Below, piece by piece: positions 33,665-46,615 of a stretch of DNA of 64,000 nt; the stretch's first letter is position 1, and each line of letters starts with the position of its first letter. The notes beneath the pieces were generated by a model. The model had not been told where the DNA came from and did not search any database. It saw only the letters and a list, made by a program, of their open reading frames with translations. Origin of the DNA: Bettongia penicillata ogilbyi (Eukaryota > Chordata > Mammalia > Diprotodontia > Potoroidae). The translations under genes were made by a program, and so were the position numbers. The stretch is taken from the NCBI GenBank assembly GCA_023548195.1, contig JAJHZJ010000577.1:1542574-1606573 (forward strand), in the 5' to 3' direction.

Positions 33665-35900
33665 ATAAGTAAGTCAAGCTGGGTTACTATTGATAATCAC
33701 TCTGAAGTCAGGAGGGTCCACAAAACAGCCATTAAGTGGAGTTCGGGCAGGGACATACTATTGTCCAATCTATGGACTTCAGAGTGCACTGGGTTTAAAG
33801 TTTTTGGAAAGACAGGTAAGAAAGAGGGAAAGACAAGAAGGAAAGAAAGAGAAAAAGAAAGAAATATAGCCAGTAAACCCCAAGTTAACTGGGTATCCTC
33901 GGGTCATCCAAATTTACCTTCCTTTGGAGAGGAGGTGTGTGTAGCGGGGAGGACAGAAGCAAGAGGATGAGCTGAGTTACCCAGATAACTGGGTATTACA
34001 TTGTAATAGGGCAGGTAAAAGGTAGTGAGGGCCTGAGTTAGGAGGTAGTTGTATAGAGAAGGGGATAGGTTTGAGGCATGTTATAGACATAGGATAAGAT
34101 CTGGTTACTGACTAGATATGTGGATTGAGGGAGAATAAAATTGAATATGTGAATCTGAGTGACTAAAAGGATAGTGATGTTCCCAACAAAATATAGAGAA
34201 GAAAAGAAAAGAGATGGGTTTGATGGGGAAAATAATGTAATAAAAGAAAGGTAAAACATATTAATACAAATTATTTGAGCACTTATGTCTGGGAAAAGGG
34301 GAAGTCTTCATAGAAGCCTGAATTTAGTCATTCCAGAGAGAGAATGAGATTGGAGATATAAATATTTCAAATCACCTGCATAAAGATAATTACTAGGCCT
34401 GTGGGAATGGGTATGATCACTAAGAAAACAGAATGATAGAAGGAAAACCAGGAGAGGTCAGTAACACTAAACAAAAGAGAAACCATCTGGGTAATGGGAG
34501 GGGTGGATAGTGTCAAAAGGGAGAGGTCAAACAGGATGAGGACTGAGAAAAGGCCATATGATTCAGCAGTTGACAAACTTTCAGAAAGCTATCTGGTGGA
34601 GAGGTGTGATTGAGAGCCAGGTTGAAAAGGTTTAATGCAATTGGAGGTGAAGAAAAAGAGAGCTTTAATACAGCTGAATCTTCCTAGGAGTTTGTAAAAG
34701 AGAAAACCACAGGACTAGAACTGGAGGGCATAGCAGCGTCAGGGGAAGATGTTTTTAAGATGAGGAAGAGTAGAGCATATTTGTTAACAACATGAAAGGA
34801 TAGAATAGGTAGGAAATTTTGAAGATGAGGGAGAGAAGGAATGGTTTATGGGATAAGCTCCTGGTGGAGGCAGGAAAAGAGAGGATGAAAAATATTTTCC
34901 ACCTGCAGATTCATGTTCCTCTGATCCTTTGATGCTGAGATAGAACTGACAAAACAATATTTTAAAAGAAGAAAAATACACAAAGATCACTGAGTCTTTG
35001 TTTTAACGATAAGCTCCAGTATTTAAAGGAGGTTGAATATTGACAGGTATAATTAGTGAAATTCTTAAGAATGCATCCAGAGTCTAATAGAAACTTTGAA
35101 ATGTTAACTAGCTTAGCAAATGTAAATACAGGGGTTAAGAGCGACTTAGAAAGATAAACACATTTGAGATACTGGAGAGTGTGAAAGATAGTAAAAATAC
35201 TTACATTGTGATTGGAGGAAAAGAGACAAATATTACTTAAGAATTCCACAGAATTCAACAGTTACCAGAGAAGTTAAATAACAGACAGATTGTCTAGGTG
35301 TGGATTGTTCCATTTTCTTGATTTTAAGAAAGAAAGGAAAAGGAGTGGACAAAAGAATGTACGAAGCAAGAAAGGAGGAAAAATGGAATAATTTGCTCTT
35401 TTATATCTTTGGGATATTAAAGGAGTATCCAAACATAGAAGAAGGGATTGGGATGAAGAACATTTCATGAACCTCATTCATATCTGAACTTAAACAAAGG
35501 AAGGGTGAACACACATCACACACATAGAGTTGGCAATGAAATTCATAATATCAAGGAGGAAATGGGTGGAGAAGGGGAGGGGAACAGGAAATGTTTAAGA
35601 GGAAGGGTAAACTTAGGAAGGGAATAGTCACATTTTAAAAAAAGACAACAACTCAACTTTAGAAAGTATATTTTAAAAGTGAGATTAAAAACGAGAAAAA
35701 CAAAATTTAAGAACAAGAGAATGGAGTCCAGCCTTGATGAAGGGTAGAGGAGGATGAATAGACCACTTTCATTATAACTTAATAGCGTGGTTTTGATTTC
35801 CTCTCTTTAATTACTTCTCTTTTTTTGTTAAAAAGAGGGAAAAAGGGAGGAAGGAGAAAATAGAAGAGGATGTGATTGTAGCTAAAACACAGATGATAAG
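33665..35900. other. Purine-rich unassigned stretch, possibly old LINE sequence
   Basis: The plus strand is strongly A/G-rich over more than 2 kb with no long open frame. The part at 34300-34700 has phrases like those in the L2-like bodies at 23600 and 52700 ('ggagaggtcaaacaggatg'). The part at 35440-35900 may be the region upstream of the L1 endonuclease that follows. The assignment is weak. Confidence 0.35.
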
Positions 35901-35909
35901 AAAAACCAT

Positions 35910-37280
35910 GAACACAAATGAGAACTCATCTATTAAAATGGAAAGTAGCAGAGAATAGACTCAATATCAGAAGCCAGAAATATGTTATTTAAATAAATCA
36001 CACCTAAAACAAACAAAGATTCACACAGTTAAAATGAGAGACTAGAAAATGTATTATGCCTTAGATAAATTCAAAAGAGCAGAGGGAGCAATCATAATGT
36101 AAGGCAAGGCAACAGTGAAAAGGACAAGATGAAAAAGGATAAAGGAATTCTATTATGCTTAAAAGTACCATAGAAAATAAAATGAAATGTTACATATATG
36201 TAAATATACACATATAAGAAATATACATATATGCATCAAACAGCAAGACATCTAAAAATGAAAAGTTAATCAAATTATAGCAAGAAATGGACAACAAAAC
36301 TAATATTTTGGGATCATGATGAATCTCTTTGAGAAGTAGAAAAATTTAATGATTAAACAGGAAAGAAGTAAAAAATTTGAATAGAATTTTAGAAAATCTG
36401 GGAATTACTGAATGAAAACAAAGAAATGCAAGTATGTACATATGTATGTATGTATGCTTTATGTGACAATCTATCTGTTATTTAACTCTCCCAGTGACCC
36501 TTGAATTCTATGGAATTCTTAAGGAACACATCCTTTTTCCACCTACCAGAATGTAACAATTTCATCCTCTTTCAGACTCTCTGGCAGTTCAAATGTATTT
36601 ATCTTTCTAAGTTACATATAGTATGCATGCATATATTATGCAAATACACACATATATACTAATATGTATATATATGTATGTGTGTGTATAATCTCATCTA
36701 TACATGGCACCTCTATAAAAATTAACAATAAGGTAGCACAAAAACTAAATAAATAAATGCAGAAGGTTTGAAATATTAAATATATCCTTTACTGACCAGA
36801 GCATTATAAAATTATTATAAAGAGCATTTGAGAAAGGGATTCAAATAGAGATTAAATAATTTAATTCTAAAATTTGATATCTCAAATAATAAGCCATAGA
36901 AGCAATAGATAAAACAATGAAAGCAAATTAACTTTCAGACAATGTAACAAAATTTTTGTGATTTAGTGAAGTTAGTTCATGTAGGAAAATGTATATCTCC
37001 AACCATTTTCAGTAACAAAAGAGAAAAAGAATTAATCAACAAATTGAACATGCAACTAAAAATAACAAACTTAGAAAACCAGAATATAAATGATTTCTAA
37101 ATACAAATATTAAAACTCTGAAAATCAAAGAAAAGATAAACAAAATTGAAAAAAATTAAAATAACCACAAGCTGCTTGTTTTGAAAACAAAAAACTAATA
37201 AAAATTATTAGCTAATCTGATAAAAAGAAAAAAATAATTATCAATATTAAAAAAAATCATAACAAATGAAGAGGATAGTA
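35910..37280 (+). mobile_element. Old L1 ORF2 endonuclease region
   Basis: The plus-strand sequence follows the start of L1 ORF2. It runs from 'gagaactcatctattaaaat' and 'tgttatttaaataaatcac' (the segment for the catalytic endonuclease motifs) through 'atatatgcatcaaacagc' to a Lys/Asn-rich linker and 'aacaaatgaagaggatag'. It is saturated with stops and indels. The copy is cut at about 37283 by the HAL1 and resumes much later in ORF2 at 39785, so the reverse transcriptase part is missing. Confidence 0.65.
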
Positions 37281-37689
37281 TAAAAGGTCAGTGGGAAAAC
37301 TCTGTCCAACCTGAGTGGGAGAGGAGCATGCTATGGCTGGGGTCCTGGCTCCAACCCCAGGGAGGAGGAGGAGGCAGTAGCTGCAGCGGTGCTTGCAACA
37401 GTAACAGCAGTAGTAGCAGCAGCTTATGGAGCTCTGGTCTAACAGATCGGGATAGAGCCGCTGATAAACCCCTGAAGCCTGGGACAGTATATACATCCTG
37501 ACCCCTACCCCACCCCCACTGGAAGCAGATCCTACCTTGATAAAGAGTTAGAAAGTCAAATATTTGACTAGGAACACAAGCAAAGGAAAAAAAGTCAGAC
37601 TATAGAATCTTACTTTACTGGCAAAGGAGATCAAAACATACAACGCGAAGAAAACAAAGTCAAAGCTCCTACATGAAAAGTCTTCAAGA

Positions 37690-38755
37690 AAAATATAAAT
37701 TGCGCTCAGGTCATGGAAGAGCTCAAAAAGGATTCTGAAAATCAAGTAAGAGAAGTAGAGGAAAAACTGGGAAGAGAAATGAGAGTGAGCCAAGAAAATA
37801 ATGAAAAAAACAAGTCAACTTCTTGCTAAGGGAGACCCAAAAATGCTGAAGAAAATAACACTTTTAAAAATAGACTAATATAAATAGCAAAAGAGGTCCA
37901 AAAAAGGCAATGAAGAGAAGAATGCCTGAAAAAGTAAGATTGGCCAGATGGAAAAGTAGGTCCTAAAGCTCATTGAAGAAAATAATTACTTCAAAATTAG
38001 AATGGAGCAGATGTAAGCTAATGACTTTATGAGAAATCAAGAAATTATAAAACAGAACCAAAAGAATGAAAAAAAACAGAAGACAATGTAAAATATATCA
38101 TTGGAAAAGCCACTGACCTGGAAAATAGATGCGGGAGAGATAACTTAAAAATTTTTGAAATACCTGAAAGCCATGATCAAAAAAAAAAGAGCCTAAACAT
38201 CGACTTTCAAGAAATTATCAATAAAAAAAGAAACAAATGAATGAATGAATGAATGAATAAATAAATAAATGAATGAATAAATAAGTGAATAGATAAATTA
38301 AATAATAAATAAATGATCAAGGAAAACTTCCCTGATATTCTAGAACCAGAGGGTAAAATAGAAATGGAAAGAATCTACTGATCACTTTGTGGAAGAGATC
38401 CCAAAAGGAAAACTCCTAGGAATATTTTAGTCAAATTCCAGAGATCCCAAGTCAGGGAAAAATATTGCAAGCAGCCAGAAAAAAATAATTTAAGTAGTGC
38501 AGAAATACAATCAGGATAACACATGATCTGGCAGCTTCTACATTAAAGTATTGAAGGACTTGGAATATGACATTCTGGAGGTCAGAGGAACTAGGATTAA
38601 AACCAAGAATCACTTACCCAGAAAAACTGAGTATAATACTTTAGGGGAAAAAATGGAATTTCAATGAAATAGAGGACTTTCAAGCACTCTTACTGAAAAG
38701 ACCAGAGCTGAATAGAAAATTTGACTTTCAGATACCACAATCAAGAGAAGCATGA
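37690..38755 (+). pseudogene. HAL1 ORF1 remnant
   Basis: The order of ORF1 segments is kept: 'catggaagagctcaaaaagg' (coiled coil), 'agagataacttaaaaattt' (equivalent of RDNLKI), 'ggaaaactcctaggaatatt' (equivalent of TPRNI), and 'cttacccagaaaaactgag' (equivalent of YPAKLS). Many stops, several indels and a TGAA/TAAA array at 38235-38313 inserted in the RRM region destroy the frame. Confidence 0.8.
38235..38313 (+). repeat. (TGAA)n/(TAAA)n microsatellite inside ORF1 remnant
   Basis: Tandem 'atgaatgaatga' and 'ataaataaat' units fall between the segments corresponding to IIFQEMNKE and NFPDILEPEG. They are absent from the two younger HAL1 copies, so the array expanded after insertion. Confidence 0.9.
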
Positions 38756-38883
38756 AAAGGTACACTGGAAATAGAAATCTTAAGGCATTTATTAAAGTTG
38801 AACTGTTTACATTTCTACATGGAAAGATGATATTTATAACTCATGAGACCTTGCTTAGTATTGTAGTAGCTGGAGGAAATATA

Positions 38884-38890
38884 GATAGAT

Positions 38891-38935
<45 letters not shown>

Positions 38936-38950
38936 GGATGGATAGATAGC
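38884..38950 (+). repeat. (GATA)n microsatellite
   Basis: About 14 units of 'gata' with two 'gatg' variants lie where the younger HAL1 copies carry a CA repeat. Confidence 0.95.
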
Positions 38951-39527
38951 AGGGTGAGTTGAATATGAAAGGATGATATCTAAAAACTAAAATTAAGGGG
39001 TGAAAGAGGAACATATTGGGAGAAGGAGAAAGGGAAAGATAGTATGGGATAAATTATCTCACACAAAAGAAACAAGAAAAAGTCTTACAATGGAGGGAAA
39101 GAGGGAAGAGGTGAGAGGAAATGAGTGAACTTTACTCTCATCAGATTTAGCTTAAGGAAGGAATAACATACAGACTCAATTGTGTATCTTATCCTACAGG
39201 AAAGTAAGAGGATAGTGGATAAGGGAGGAGGGGATGATAACAACAGAGGGAAGATTGGGGCGGGGGGTGGGCAAACACTTCTGAAAAGGGATAGGAAAAA
39301 AAGTTGAAAATAGAGTAAGTAGGGGGGTGGGATAGGATGGAGGGAGATATAGTTAGTCTTTTACAACAAGACTATTATGGAAGTGTTTTGCATAATTACA
39401 CATGTATAACCTACATTGTATTGCTTGTCATCTCAATGAGGATGGGTGGGGAGGGAAGAAGGAAGAGAATTTGGAGCTTAAAGTTTTAAAAAGAAATGCT
39501 AGAAATTGTTTTTACATGCAACTGGGA

Positions 39528-39532
<5 letters not shown>

Positions 39533-39605
<73 letters not shown>

Positions 39606-39606
39606 A
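39533..39606. repeat. (TA)n(TATG)n microsatellite
   Basis: A TA run with a central 'tatacata' is followed by five TATG units near the 3' end of the old HAL1. Confidence 0.95.
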
Positions 39607-39784
39607 TGGTATAGAAGTCTATTTTGCCCTACAAGAAAGTAAGAGGGAAGGGGATAAAGGTGGGAGAGAGAAGGGAGGTCAGACTGGGAGAAGGAGTAAT
39701 CAGAACACATGTCATATTGGAGTGGGTGAGAGGGGAGAGATGGGGAAAAATAATAGATTAATTTTTAAAAAGAAATTTAAAAAA

Positions 39785-41150
39785 CTATTTGTAGTGGATA
39801 AAATATAGAAAAGTTGGTCAATGGAACAGGTTAAGTAGATAAGACCCTTAAACAAATAGACATAATAGCATGGTTTTCAATTAACCTAAAGATTACAATA
39901 GCTAGAATAGGTATCAAAATTCATTAAAAACTGCTGGGAAAACTGGAAAGCAGTCTAGTCAAAATTAGGTTTTGACTAAAATCTCACACAGCATACTATA
40001 AGCTCCAACAGATAAAGGAACTATATATAAAAAAGTTAAGTAAACAAATTAGAAAAATTGGGAAGAAGGTGATTTTTATAACAATGGATAAAAGCACTTG
40101 ACCAGAGAAGTGAAAGATATCATAGATGATAAATCAGAAATTTGGGTTCCATAAAGATGAAAAGTTTATGTAGAAACCCAAATCAATGTATTTAAAATTA
40201 GAAGGCAAATAGTGGGGAGGACAACCTTGTTGCAAATTTTTCTGACAAAAGTCTGATATTTAAGATATTTTGGCATTCGATTCAAATATTTAAGAGTAAC
40301 AGCCATTCTCCAATAGCTACATGGTCAATGAATATAAATAACTAGCTTTCAAAAGAAGATCAGTAATCTATCAGAAATCATAATAAAATGTCCTAAATCA
40401 GTAACAACAAGAGAAAACTAAAACAACTGCAAGGCTCTACTTCAAACCCAACTAGTTGCAAAGATGACCAAAAAGGAAAATGGCTATTATTAGTAGAGTT
40501 ACGGTAGGGCAGTCCCATTAATATATTCTTGTTAACCCTATAAATTGATCCAGCCATTCTGGAAAGCAATTTGAAATTCCCTCAAATAACTAATACACAC
40601 ATATACATAAATATACATATATGCATATATGTATATACTTTTGCCCAGAAATACTACTACTAAGTATATAATCCAAAGTGAGTTTTAAAAAGTAGAAAAG
40701 GGACAACATTTACACATATCAGAATTTTTTGTTGTGACAAAGAATAGGAAACTCAGGAGAAGTCTACCAGTTGTGGAATGGATGAGTAGATTATTGTATA
40801 ATGAACATTATGAGCCTTATGAAATTATGAAAATGGATTCCGAAAAATCTGATAAAACTCAAAAGAACTGGTGCAGAGTGAAGTGAACAGAAGCAGGAGA
40901 AAAACTTGTAATAATGACTATAACATAATAAAGGAAAACAACTTTGAAAGACTTAAGAAGTCTGCTCAATTTAATGAACTGTTAAGATTGCAGAAAAGTA
41001 ATTATGAATAATGGTTCCTAACTCCTGGCAAAGCAGTAACGGACCAAAGGTGTAGGATGAGACATATTTTTAGACAGAACCAATGTGTGTGTAATGGAAG
41101 CCTGGCTGAGAGCCCAGCCATTACGAGAAAATATCAGCATACTCAACAAA
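39785..41150 (+). mobile_element. Old L1 ORF2 C-terminus and 3' UTR
   Basis: The sense-strand series 'gttggtcaatggaacaggtt', 'aactgctgggaaaactgg', 'attgatccagccattctgg', 'ttgtggaatggatgagtaga', 'aaaagaactggtgcagagtg', 'aagtgaacagaagcagga' is the complement of the ORF2 3' region that recurs in minus orientation elsewhere. It is the right-hand remainder of the L1 that begins at 35910. It ends next to a minus-strand L1, forming a tail-to-tail pair. Confidence 0.75.
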
Positions 41151-41189
41151 TGCAATTCCCCATATAGAAAAGTTTGGAAAGCCTGTTTC

Positions 41190-42990
41190 TTTTTTTCTTT
41201 CTTTTTAAAAAATCAATGTATTTATTTATTTATTTTTAGTTTAGAACATTCAGTTCCGCAAGTTTTTGAGTTCTAAATTTTCTCCCCCTCTCTCCCCTCC
41301 TCTTCCCATCATCTCCTCATCCCTTCTCCTTCCCTCCTCCCCAAGAGAGCAGGCAATCTGATATAGGCTCTATATATACATTCACATTAAACATATTTTC
41401 ACATTAGTCATGTTGCAAAGAAGAATTATAACCAGTGGAATAAATCACAAGAAAGAAGAAACAAAACAAAAAAGAGAGAGAGAAAAGAGTGTGCTTCGAT
41501 CTGCATTCAGATTCCATAATTCTTTCTCTGGATGTGGATAGCATTTTCCATCATGAGTCTTTTGGAATTGTCTTAGAATCTTACATTGCTGAGAACAGTC
41601 AATCAAAAGTTAGTCATCGCACAATATGACTGTAACTGTGTGCAAGTCTCCTGGTTCTGCTCCCCTCATTCAGCATCAGTTCATATAAGTCTTTCCAGGT
41701 TTTTCTGAAGTCCACTTACTCATTATTTCTTATAGCACAATAGTATTCCATTACATTCATATACTACAGCTTGTTCAGCCATTCCCCAATTGATGGGTAT
41801 CCTCTCAATTTCCAATTCTTTGCCACAACAAAAAGAGCTGCTATAAATATTTTTTTAATATGTGGGTCCATTTTCCCATTTTTATAATCACTTTGGGATA
41901 GAAGTGGGTTTACTAGATCAAAAGATATGCACATTTTTATAGCTCATTGGGCATAGATCCAAATTGCTCTCCAGAATGGTTGGATCAGTTCACAACTCCA
42001 CCAACAATGAATTAATATTTCAATGTTCCTATATCTTCTCCAGCATTTATAATTTTCCTGCTTTATCATGTTAACCAATGTGAGAGGTATGATGTGGTAC
42101 CTAAGAGTTGTTTTGATTCACATTTCTCTAATCAATAGTGATTTAGAGCATTTTTTCATGTGACTGTAGATAGCTTTGATTTCTTCCTCTGAAAACTGCC
42201 TATTCATATCCTTTGACCATTTATCAATTAGTAAATGACTTGTATTCTTATAAATTTGATTCAATACTCTATATATTTTAGTTTATTTTTAATTTAGTTA
42301 TTTTATAACTGAAATAATGTGTGTATATGTATATCTATATATCTATATCTATATATATCAGAGACAATGGTTGTAAAAATTCTTTCCCAGTTTTCTACTT
42401 CCCTCCTAATCTTGGTTGAATTGAATTTGTTTGTACAAAACTTTTCAATTTAATATAATTAAAATTATTCATTTTGCATTTCATAATGTTCTCTATCACT
42501 TGTTTTGTCATAAATTCTTCTATTCTCCATAAATCAGACAGGTAAACTATTCCTTGCTCTCCCAGATTGCTTATAATATCAGCCTTTATATCTAAATCTT
42601 GAACCAATTTGACTTTATTTTGGTATACAGTGCAAGATATTGGTCTATGCTCAGTTATTGCCATACTATTTTCCAGTTTTCCCAGTAATTTTTATCAAAT
42701 AGCAAGTTCTCATCCCAGATATCAGAGTCTTTGGGTTTATCAAACGGTAGATTACTATAGTCATTTACTACCGTGTTTTATGTACCTAACATATTCCACT
42801 GATCCATCATTCTGTTTCTTAGCCAGTACCAAGTAGTTTTGATGATTGTTGCTTTGTAATATAATTTAAGATCTGGTATGCCTAGGCCACCTTCCCTAGC
42901 ATTTTTTTTTTCATTAATTCCCTTGATATTCTAGAACTTTTGTTATTCCAGATGAATTTTGTTATTATTTTTTTCTAGCTCTATGAAATA
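41190..42990 (-). mobile_element. L1 ORF2 C-terminus and 3' UTR, reversed
   Basis: This is the best uninterrupted reversed L1 3' half in the window. It reads 'cagcttgttcagccattccc', 'caattgatgggtatcctctc', 'gttttctacttccctcctaa', 'ttccagttttcccagtaat', 'ccagatgaattttgttat'. Read on the minus strand, the frame at 42395-42664 encodes VKLVQDLDIKADIISNLGEQ and FMTKQVIENIMKCKMNNFNY, which match the ORF2p C-terminal order. It is dead. Confidence 0.8.
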
Positions 42991-43209
42991 ATTTTTTGGT
43001 TGGAAATCCTATTTCTGAGATAGTTATGATATGTCATAGAAATGCCTCAGAAAAATTTGGAGTTCAGACATTCTGTAATTGGTTCTGGTCTGCCAGTCAT
43101 CACTCTGATTGGCTGTGGAGTCAGAACTAGGTGTCCATTCAAAAGAAATTAGGGGCTACAAAGCATATTTCATCATTAGTTCTCCAGAAACTTGATTATT
43201 CACTGTCAA

Positions 43210-44905
43210 TCAGAGTTCTATTCCTATTTTGTCCTCTGGTTCTAGGATATTTTGCCATTTTCTTTTATGATTTCTTTTAATATGATGTCTAGGTTCTTTT
43301 TTTTGTCTTTCAAGAATTCCAATAATTCTTAATTTTTTTCCTCTTCCATTTGTTTTTCAGGCCAGTTGCTTTTGCTGTATGATACCTTGCATTGTTTTTC
43401 TATTTTCTGTTTTTTTATTTTGTCTTAATATTTCTTGTTGTTTCATAGAATTATTAGCTTCAATTTGGTCCCTTCCAATATTCAAGTATGTTGTTTTTGT
43501 ATTTCTTGTGTCAAGCTGTTAATTACCTTTCCATTTCCTTCTTCCACACTTCTCATTTCTTTTCCATTTTTTCTTTAGTTCTCTCATTTTATTTATATAA
43601 AAAAGAAAACTTCTTAAAAAAAAAAAACAACTCTTGCTTCATCTGTTCCAACAAGTTCAGATAAATTTGTGCTAAAGTTGTGTTTTTCTTTAAGGTTTTG
43701 TTTGTAAATAGTTTGGAGTCATACTCTTCTGGATTTTGGTCTCAAGTGTTTCCATCACCACAACAGCTTTTAATGGTGGAATTTTAGGGTATTTTACTCT
43801 TTCTTCCAGACTTCTTTCTGACAGAGTTTATGGTAGAACCAAGCTGACTCTGACACACTTTTGGAGAGAACGTCTGGGCTGATCTTGGTTGGGGTATTAA
43901 ATTGAGGTATTATTGGGGTAGTTCAGTAGGTGGCATGATAGAGTGTTGAAACTGAGATTCAAAGACTCCTATTAGCTATTAACCTTTTACCTTGAGCAAG
44001 TCATTTCACTAGTTGCCTTTGCTCCTCAACCGTAAAATAAACTGGAAAAAGAAATGGCAAACCACCCCAGTATCTTTGCCAAGAAAACCCCAAATGGGAT
44101 CAAGAAGAGTTGGACGTGACTGAAACCACTAAACAATAACAACAAACTTTATTTAGATATTGAGTATTGTTTTATTCCAGGATCTCCGGGATAACTTAGG
44201 CTAGAGACCTTCAAGCTTTCAGTGCTCCCAAAGTATTCTAATCCAGGGCAAAGACTGATTGCTGCCTTCCTGGTCTAAGCTCAGCAAATCCCTGTCTTGG
44301 GTTTGGGTCTGAGAAACAGTAGACTGCTGTTGGATTCAGCTACTATCACTCAGCTGGAAAGCTTGAATGATTCAGAGAAAAAGAACAATAGGCTTCCCTT
44401 TGGTTTATGATTGCTGCCCTGGTTTTTCCTCCACATACCTCGTTTAGTCTGGGTTAGGGGCTGGAACTGAGATTGCTCTACTCCTAGCATCAGCAGCACA
44501 TTACTGTTCCTTGCTTTTGAACTTCCTTCTCTGAGCCTTCTCTCAATCCTGCCTTCAAAGCCCTGCCATGTCTGGGCACAGTCTGCCCTAAACCTCTAAT
44601 CTGGACCTGAAGCTATTTTTGGCACCTGTTTCCACATGGAGTCCTGTTGTGGGTCTGGAAGCATCCCACTCCGGGTTCTGATCTGCGTACAGCCTTTCCC
44701 TAAAGTGCTGAAGCAATATATGCATGGTGTGCTTTTGGCCAGACCTGTTTCCCAATGTCTAAATACCTCCTTGACTATCTCTCTATTCAGTTCTGGACTG
44801 GAATAATGATTCACTGTGACTTTTTCTTGGATTTTTCCATCACGATTTGGTCTGGTGTTTTCTAGATATCTTTGGAAGAGGCTTCTTTTTTTTTTTTTTT
44901 TTTTG
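43210..44905 (-). mobile_element. L1 5' UTR and ORF1-region fragment, reversed
   Basis: The reversed ORF1 coiled-coil zone (43210-43600, pyrimidine-rich with 'tctcttccatttgtttttcag'-like phrases) is followed by a longer 5' UTR-like region with 'gatctgcgtacagcctttcc' and 'gtgactttttcttggattt'. It could be the 5' part of the same L1 as 41190-42990 with the centre deleted, or a separate copy. It is interrupted by the SINE at 43920. Confidence 0.5.
43920..44148 (+). mobile_element. SINE with BovB/RTE-like 3' tail, inserted in L1
   Basis: The head 'gtagttcagtaggtggcatg' and 'ttgagcaagtcatttcac' lead into the tail 'ggcaaaccaccccagtatc', 'tttgccaagaaaacccc', 'agttggacgtgactgaaacc'. The tail resembles the 3' end of BovB/RTE elements. 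It ends in an 'aacaataacaacaa' run, which is the priming tail. It is opposite in orientation to the host L1. Confidence 0.75.
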
Positions 44906-46019
44906 AGGTGGGAGGGAGGGGATCTCAACTGTGCTGCTTCCTTTTACTCCATCTGGATTTTGCCTGTGCTTTTGGTTTTAAATGGATAGTAATCATCATA
45001 TTAGGGAAAGACCAATTATTCTGTTTACCTTTTTCTCTTTTAAATCTGAAATTGGAGTTTTCTATCAGAAGTATTTTCTTCTTCTTTGTACTTTCTTGAA
45101 ATATGTCACTGTTCTCTCCCTTTCTGTTTTCCCCATCGCAGTTACTAATATCTCCACTTAAATGCTTCACTTGTAACAAATGAATAACGAGGGAGATGTT
45201 TCTCCATCTCCCTTCTCCTGCTCCAGCCCATCCACTGCTCATGGCAGATGCTTAGAGTTGGCTTTCCTGGTTCTGGTCAACAATGCAGAATTTTTTGCTG
45301 CTTGCTTCATGTCATGTGTGATTCATCTGTGAGGGACTTGCCCTGTCAGATGATGAAGCACTCCCAGTAGGGAACTACAGAGCTAAACCATAAAGCCAAA
45401 AGAACTGATGACTGAGGAACAGCGCAGAGAGTGAGTGCACTCACCATTCCCCTCCTCAGACACCCCTTCCCTACCATTTATTCTTAAGGGTAAATTAGAT
45501 CATCAGACAAAGCAAACACACACTGGGCACATCCAAACATGTATTTGCTTCAGATTCTTTTAATTAATTTTATTGCACATTATGAAATCAAGACCTCTTG
45601 TAGTTAGTTTGAACTGTGTGCAAAGTGTTAACAAATTAATTTTCTGAGCCAAAAATAGTACTACAATCAAACAGTTTTCAGAATATTTCCTCTAAGAGTA
45701 AAGATCCAATGCATGTCAAATCCATTTAAAGGAATAGATAATAAACATTGTTGATTAAATACCTCTGCTTCTGGAAAGCACAGACTCAACTATGGAAGCT
45801 CTACTTCAATTTACAATTTTAGCAAAGGGGCAAAGAATAAGAGGTTTGTGGCAGCAAATCATTTCAGTTTTCAGAGTTCTGAGAGAAATATTTAAATTCA
45901 GAGCAGTTCTTCACTGAAAGAATTAAACTGAGGTTATGTTCAGTTAGGGACTGGAATTAGATTCCTGCTCTCAGTGACAGAGGAAATACTGAAGGAGTTA
46001 AATCCTTCTCCCAATTCTA

Positions 46020-46168
46020 GTTGGCACTTTCTCTGCAGTTTATAATCTTTAGAGGTATGGAGAGTTTAAGCGATCTGCCCAGTCACACACAGCCAGTATG
46101 TGTCAAAGACAGTGTCTGAAACCAGGTCTTTCTGACTCCCAAGTCAGCTGCTTTCTCCCCATGCCATA
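46020..46168 (-). repeat. MIR/SINE fragment, reversed
   Basis: 'agtcacacacagccagtatg', 'gaaaccaggtctttctgac' and 'tcccaagtcagctgctttc' match the reversed SINE core and its poorly conserved flank. Confidence 0.75.
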
Positions 46169-46204
46169 TTTCCTCTTTCACACATAGGGATATATTTCCT
46201 ATTT

Positions 46205-46275
46205 AAAACCACAACTCCACTCATTATTATTAAATATTTGTTGAACACTATGTACTAAGTGCTGAAAAAGGTTAT
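46205..46275 (-). repeat. L2-type 3' end fragment, reversed
   Basis: 'attaaatatttgttgaac' and 'actatgtactaagtgctg' are a short L2 end. Confidence 0.55.
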
Positions 46276-46429
46276 TTTTCAGAATATCATTTTTTTAAAA
46301 TTACTTTTTGGTAGTTAATGTTTAATCTAGGATTAGGACATAAGGAGGTGTGTTAAACCCTTTCAATTCTGTTTCTAAAGAAAATGCAGAGTGTTTTTGT
46401 TTTTTTAATAAAAGAAACTTTAGTCTAGC

Positions 46430-46615
46430 TTTTTCCTTGAGGCCACATGTGGCCTTCTAGGTCTTTGGGTGAGGCCTTTTGTCTAAGTCCCGGTTTTTAC
46501 AGAACAAATTCTGTTATTAAGGGGATTTATTCCATGAAGTTTGGACCCCATTTGAAGACCTAGACTGCCACATGCCAGTTCAAGGTCTCAGGTTTCCCCA
46601 CCCTGGTCTAGGGGA
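46430..46615. mobile_element. hAT-like palindromic MITE, second copy
   Basis: This is homologous to 18098-18272 and more complete at the left: 'ttgaggccacatgtggcc', 'ggtctttgggtgaggcctt', 'tttacagaacaaattctg', 'gaagtttggaccccattt', then a right end 'ggtttccccaccctgg'. The two halves are inverted complements. It lies about 450 bp upstream of the CpG island. Confidence 0.7.

Larger units (their letters stand above)
37285..39780 (+). mobile_element. Older 5'-truncated HAL1-type element
   Basis: It starts at 'aaggtcagtgggaaaac', equivalent to 'caggtcagtgagagag' about 300 bases into the copies at 20342 and 59748. It continues through ORF1 sequence, the post-ORF1 segment, a GATA array, the G/A-rich 3' UTR ('gatggagggagatatagtta') and an A-rich end. 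It is clearly more diverged than the other two HAL1 copies, hence older. No convincing target-site duplication was found. Confidence 0.8.
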
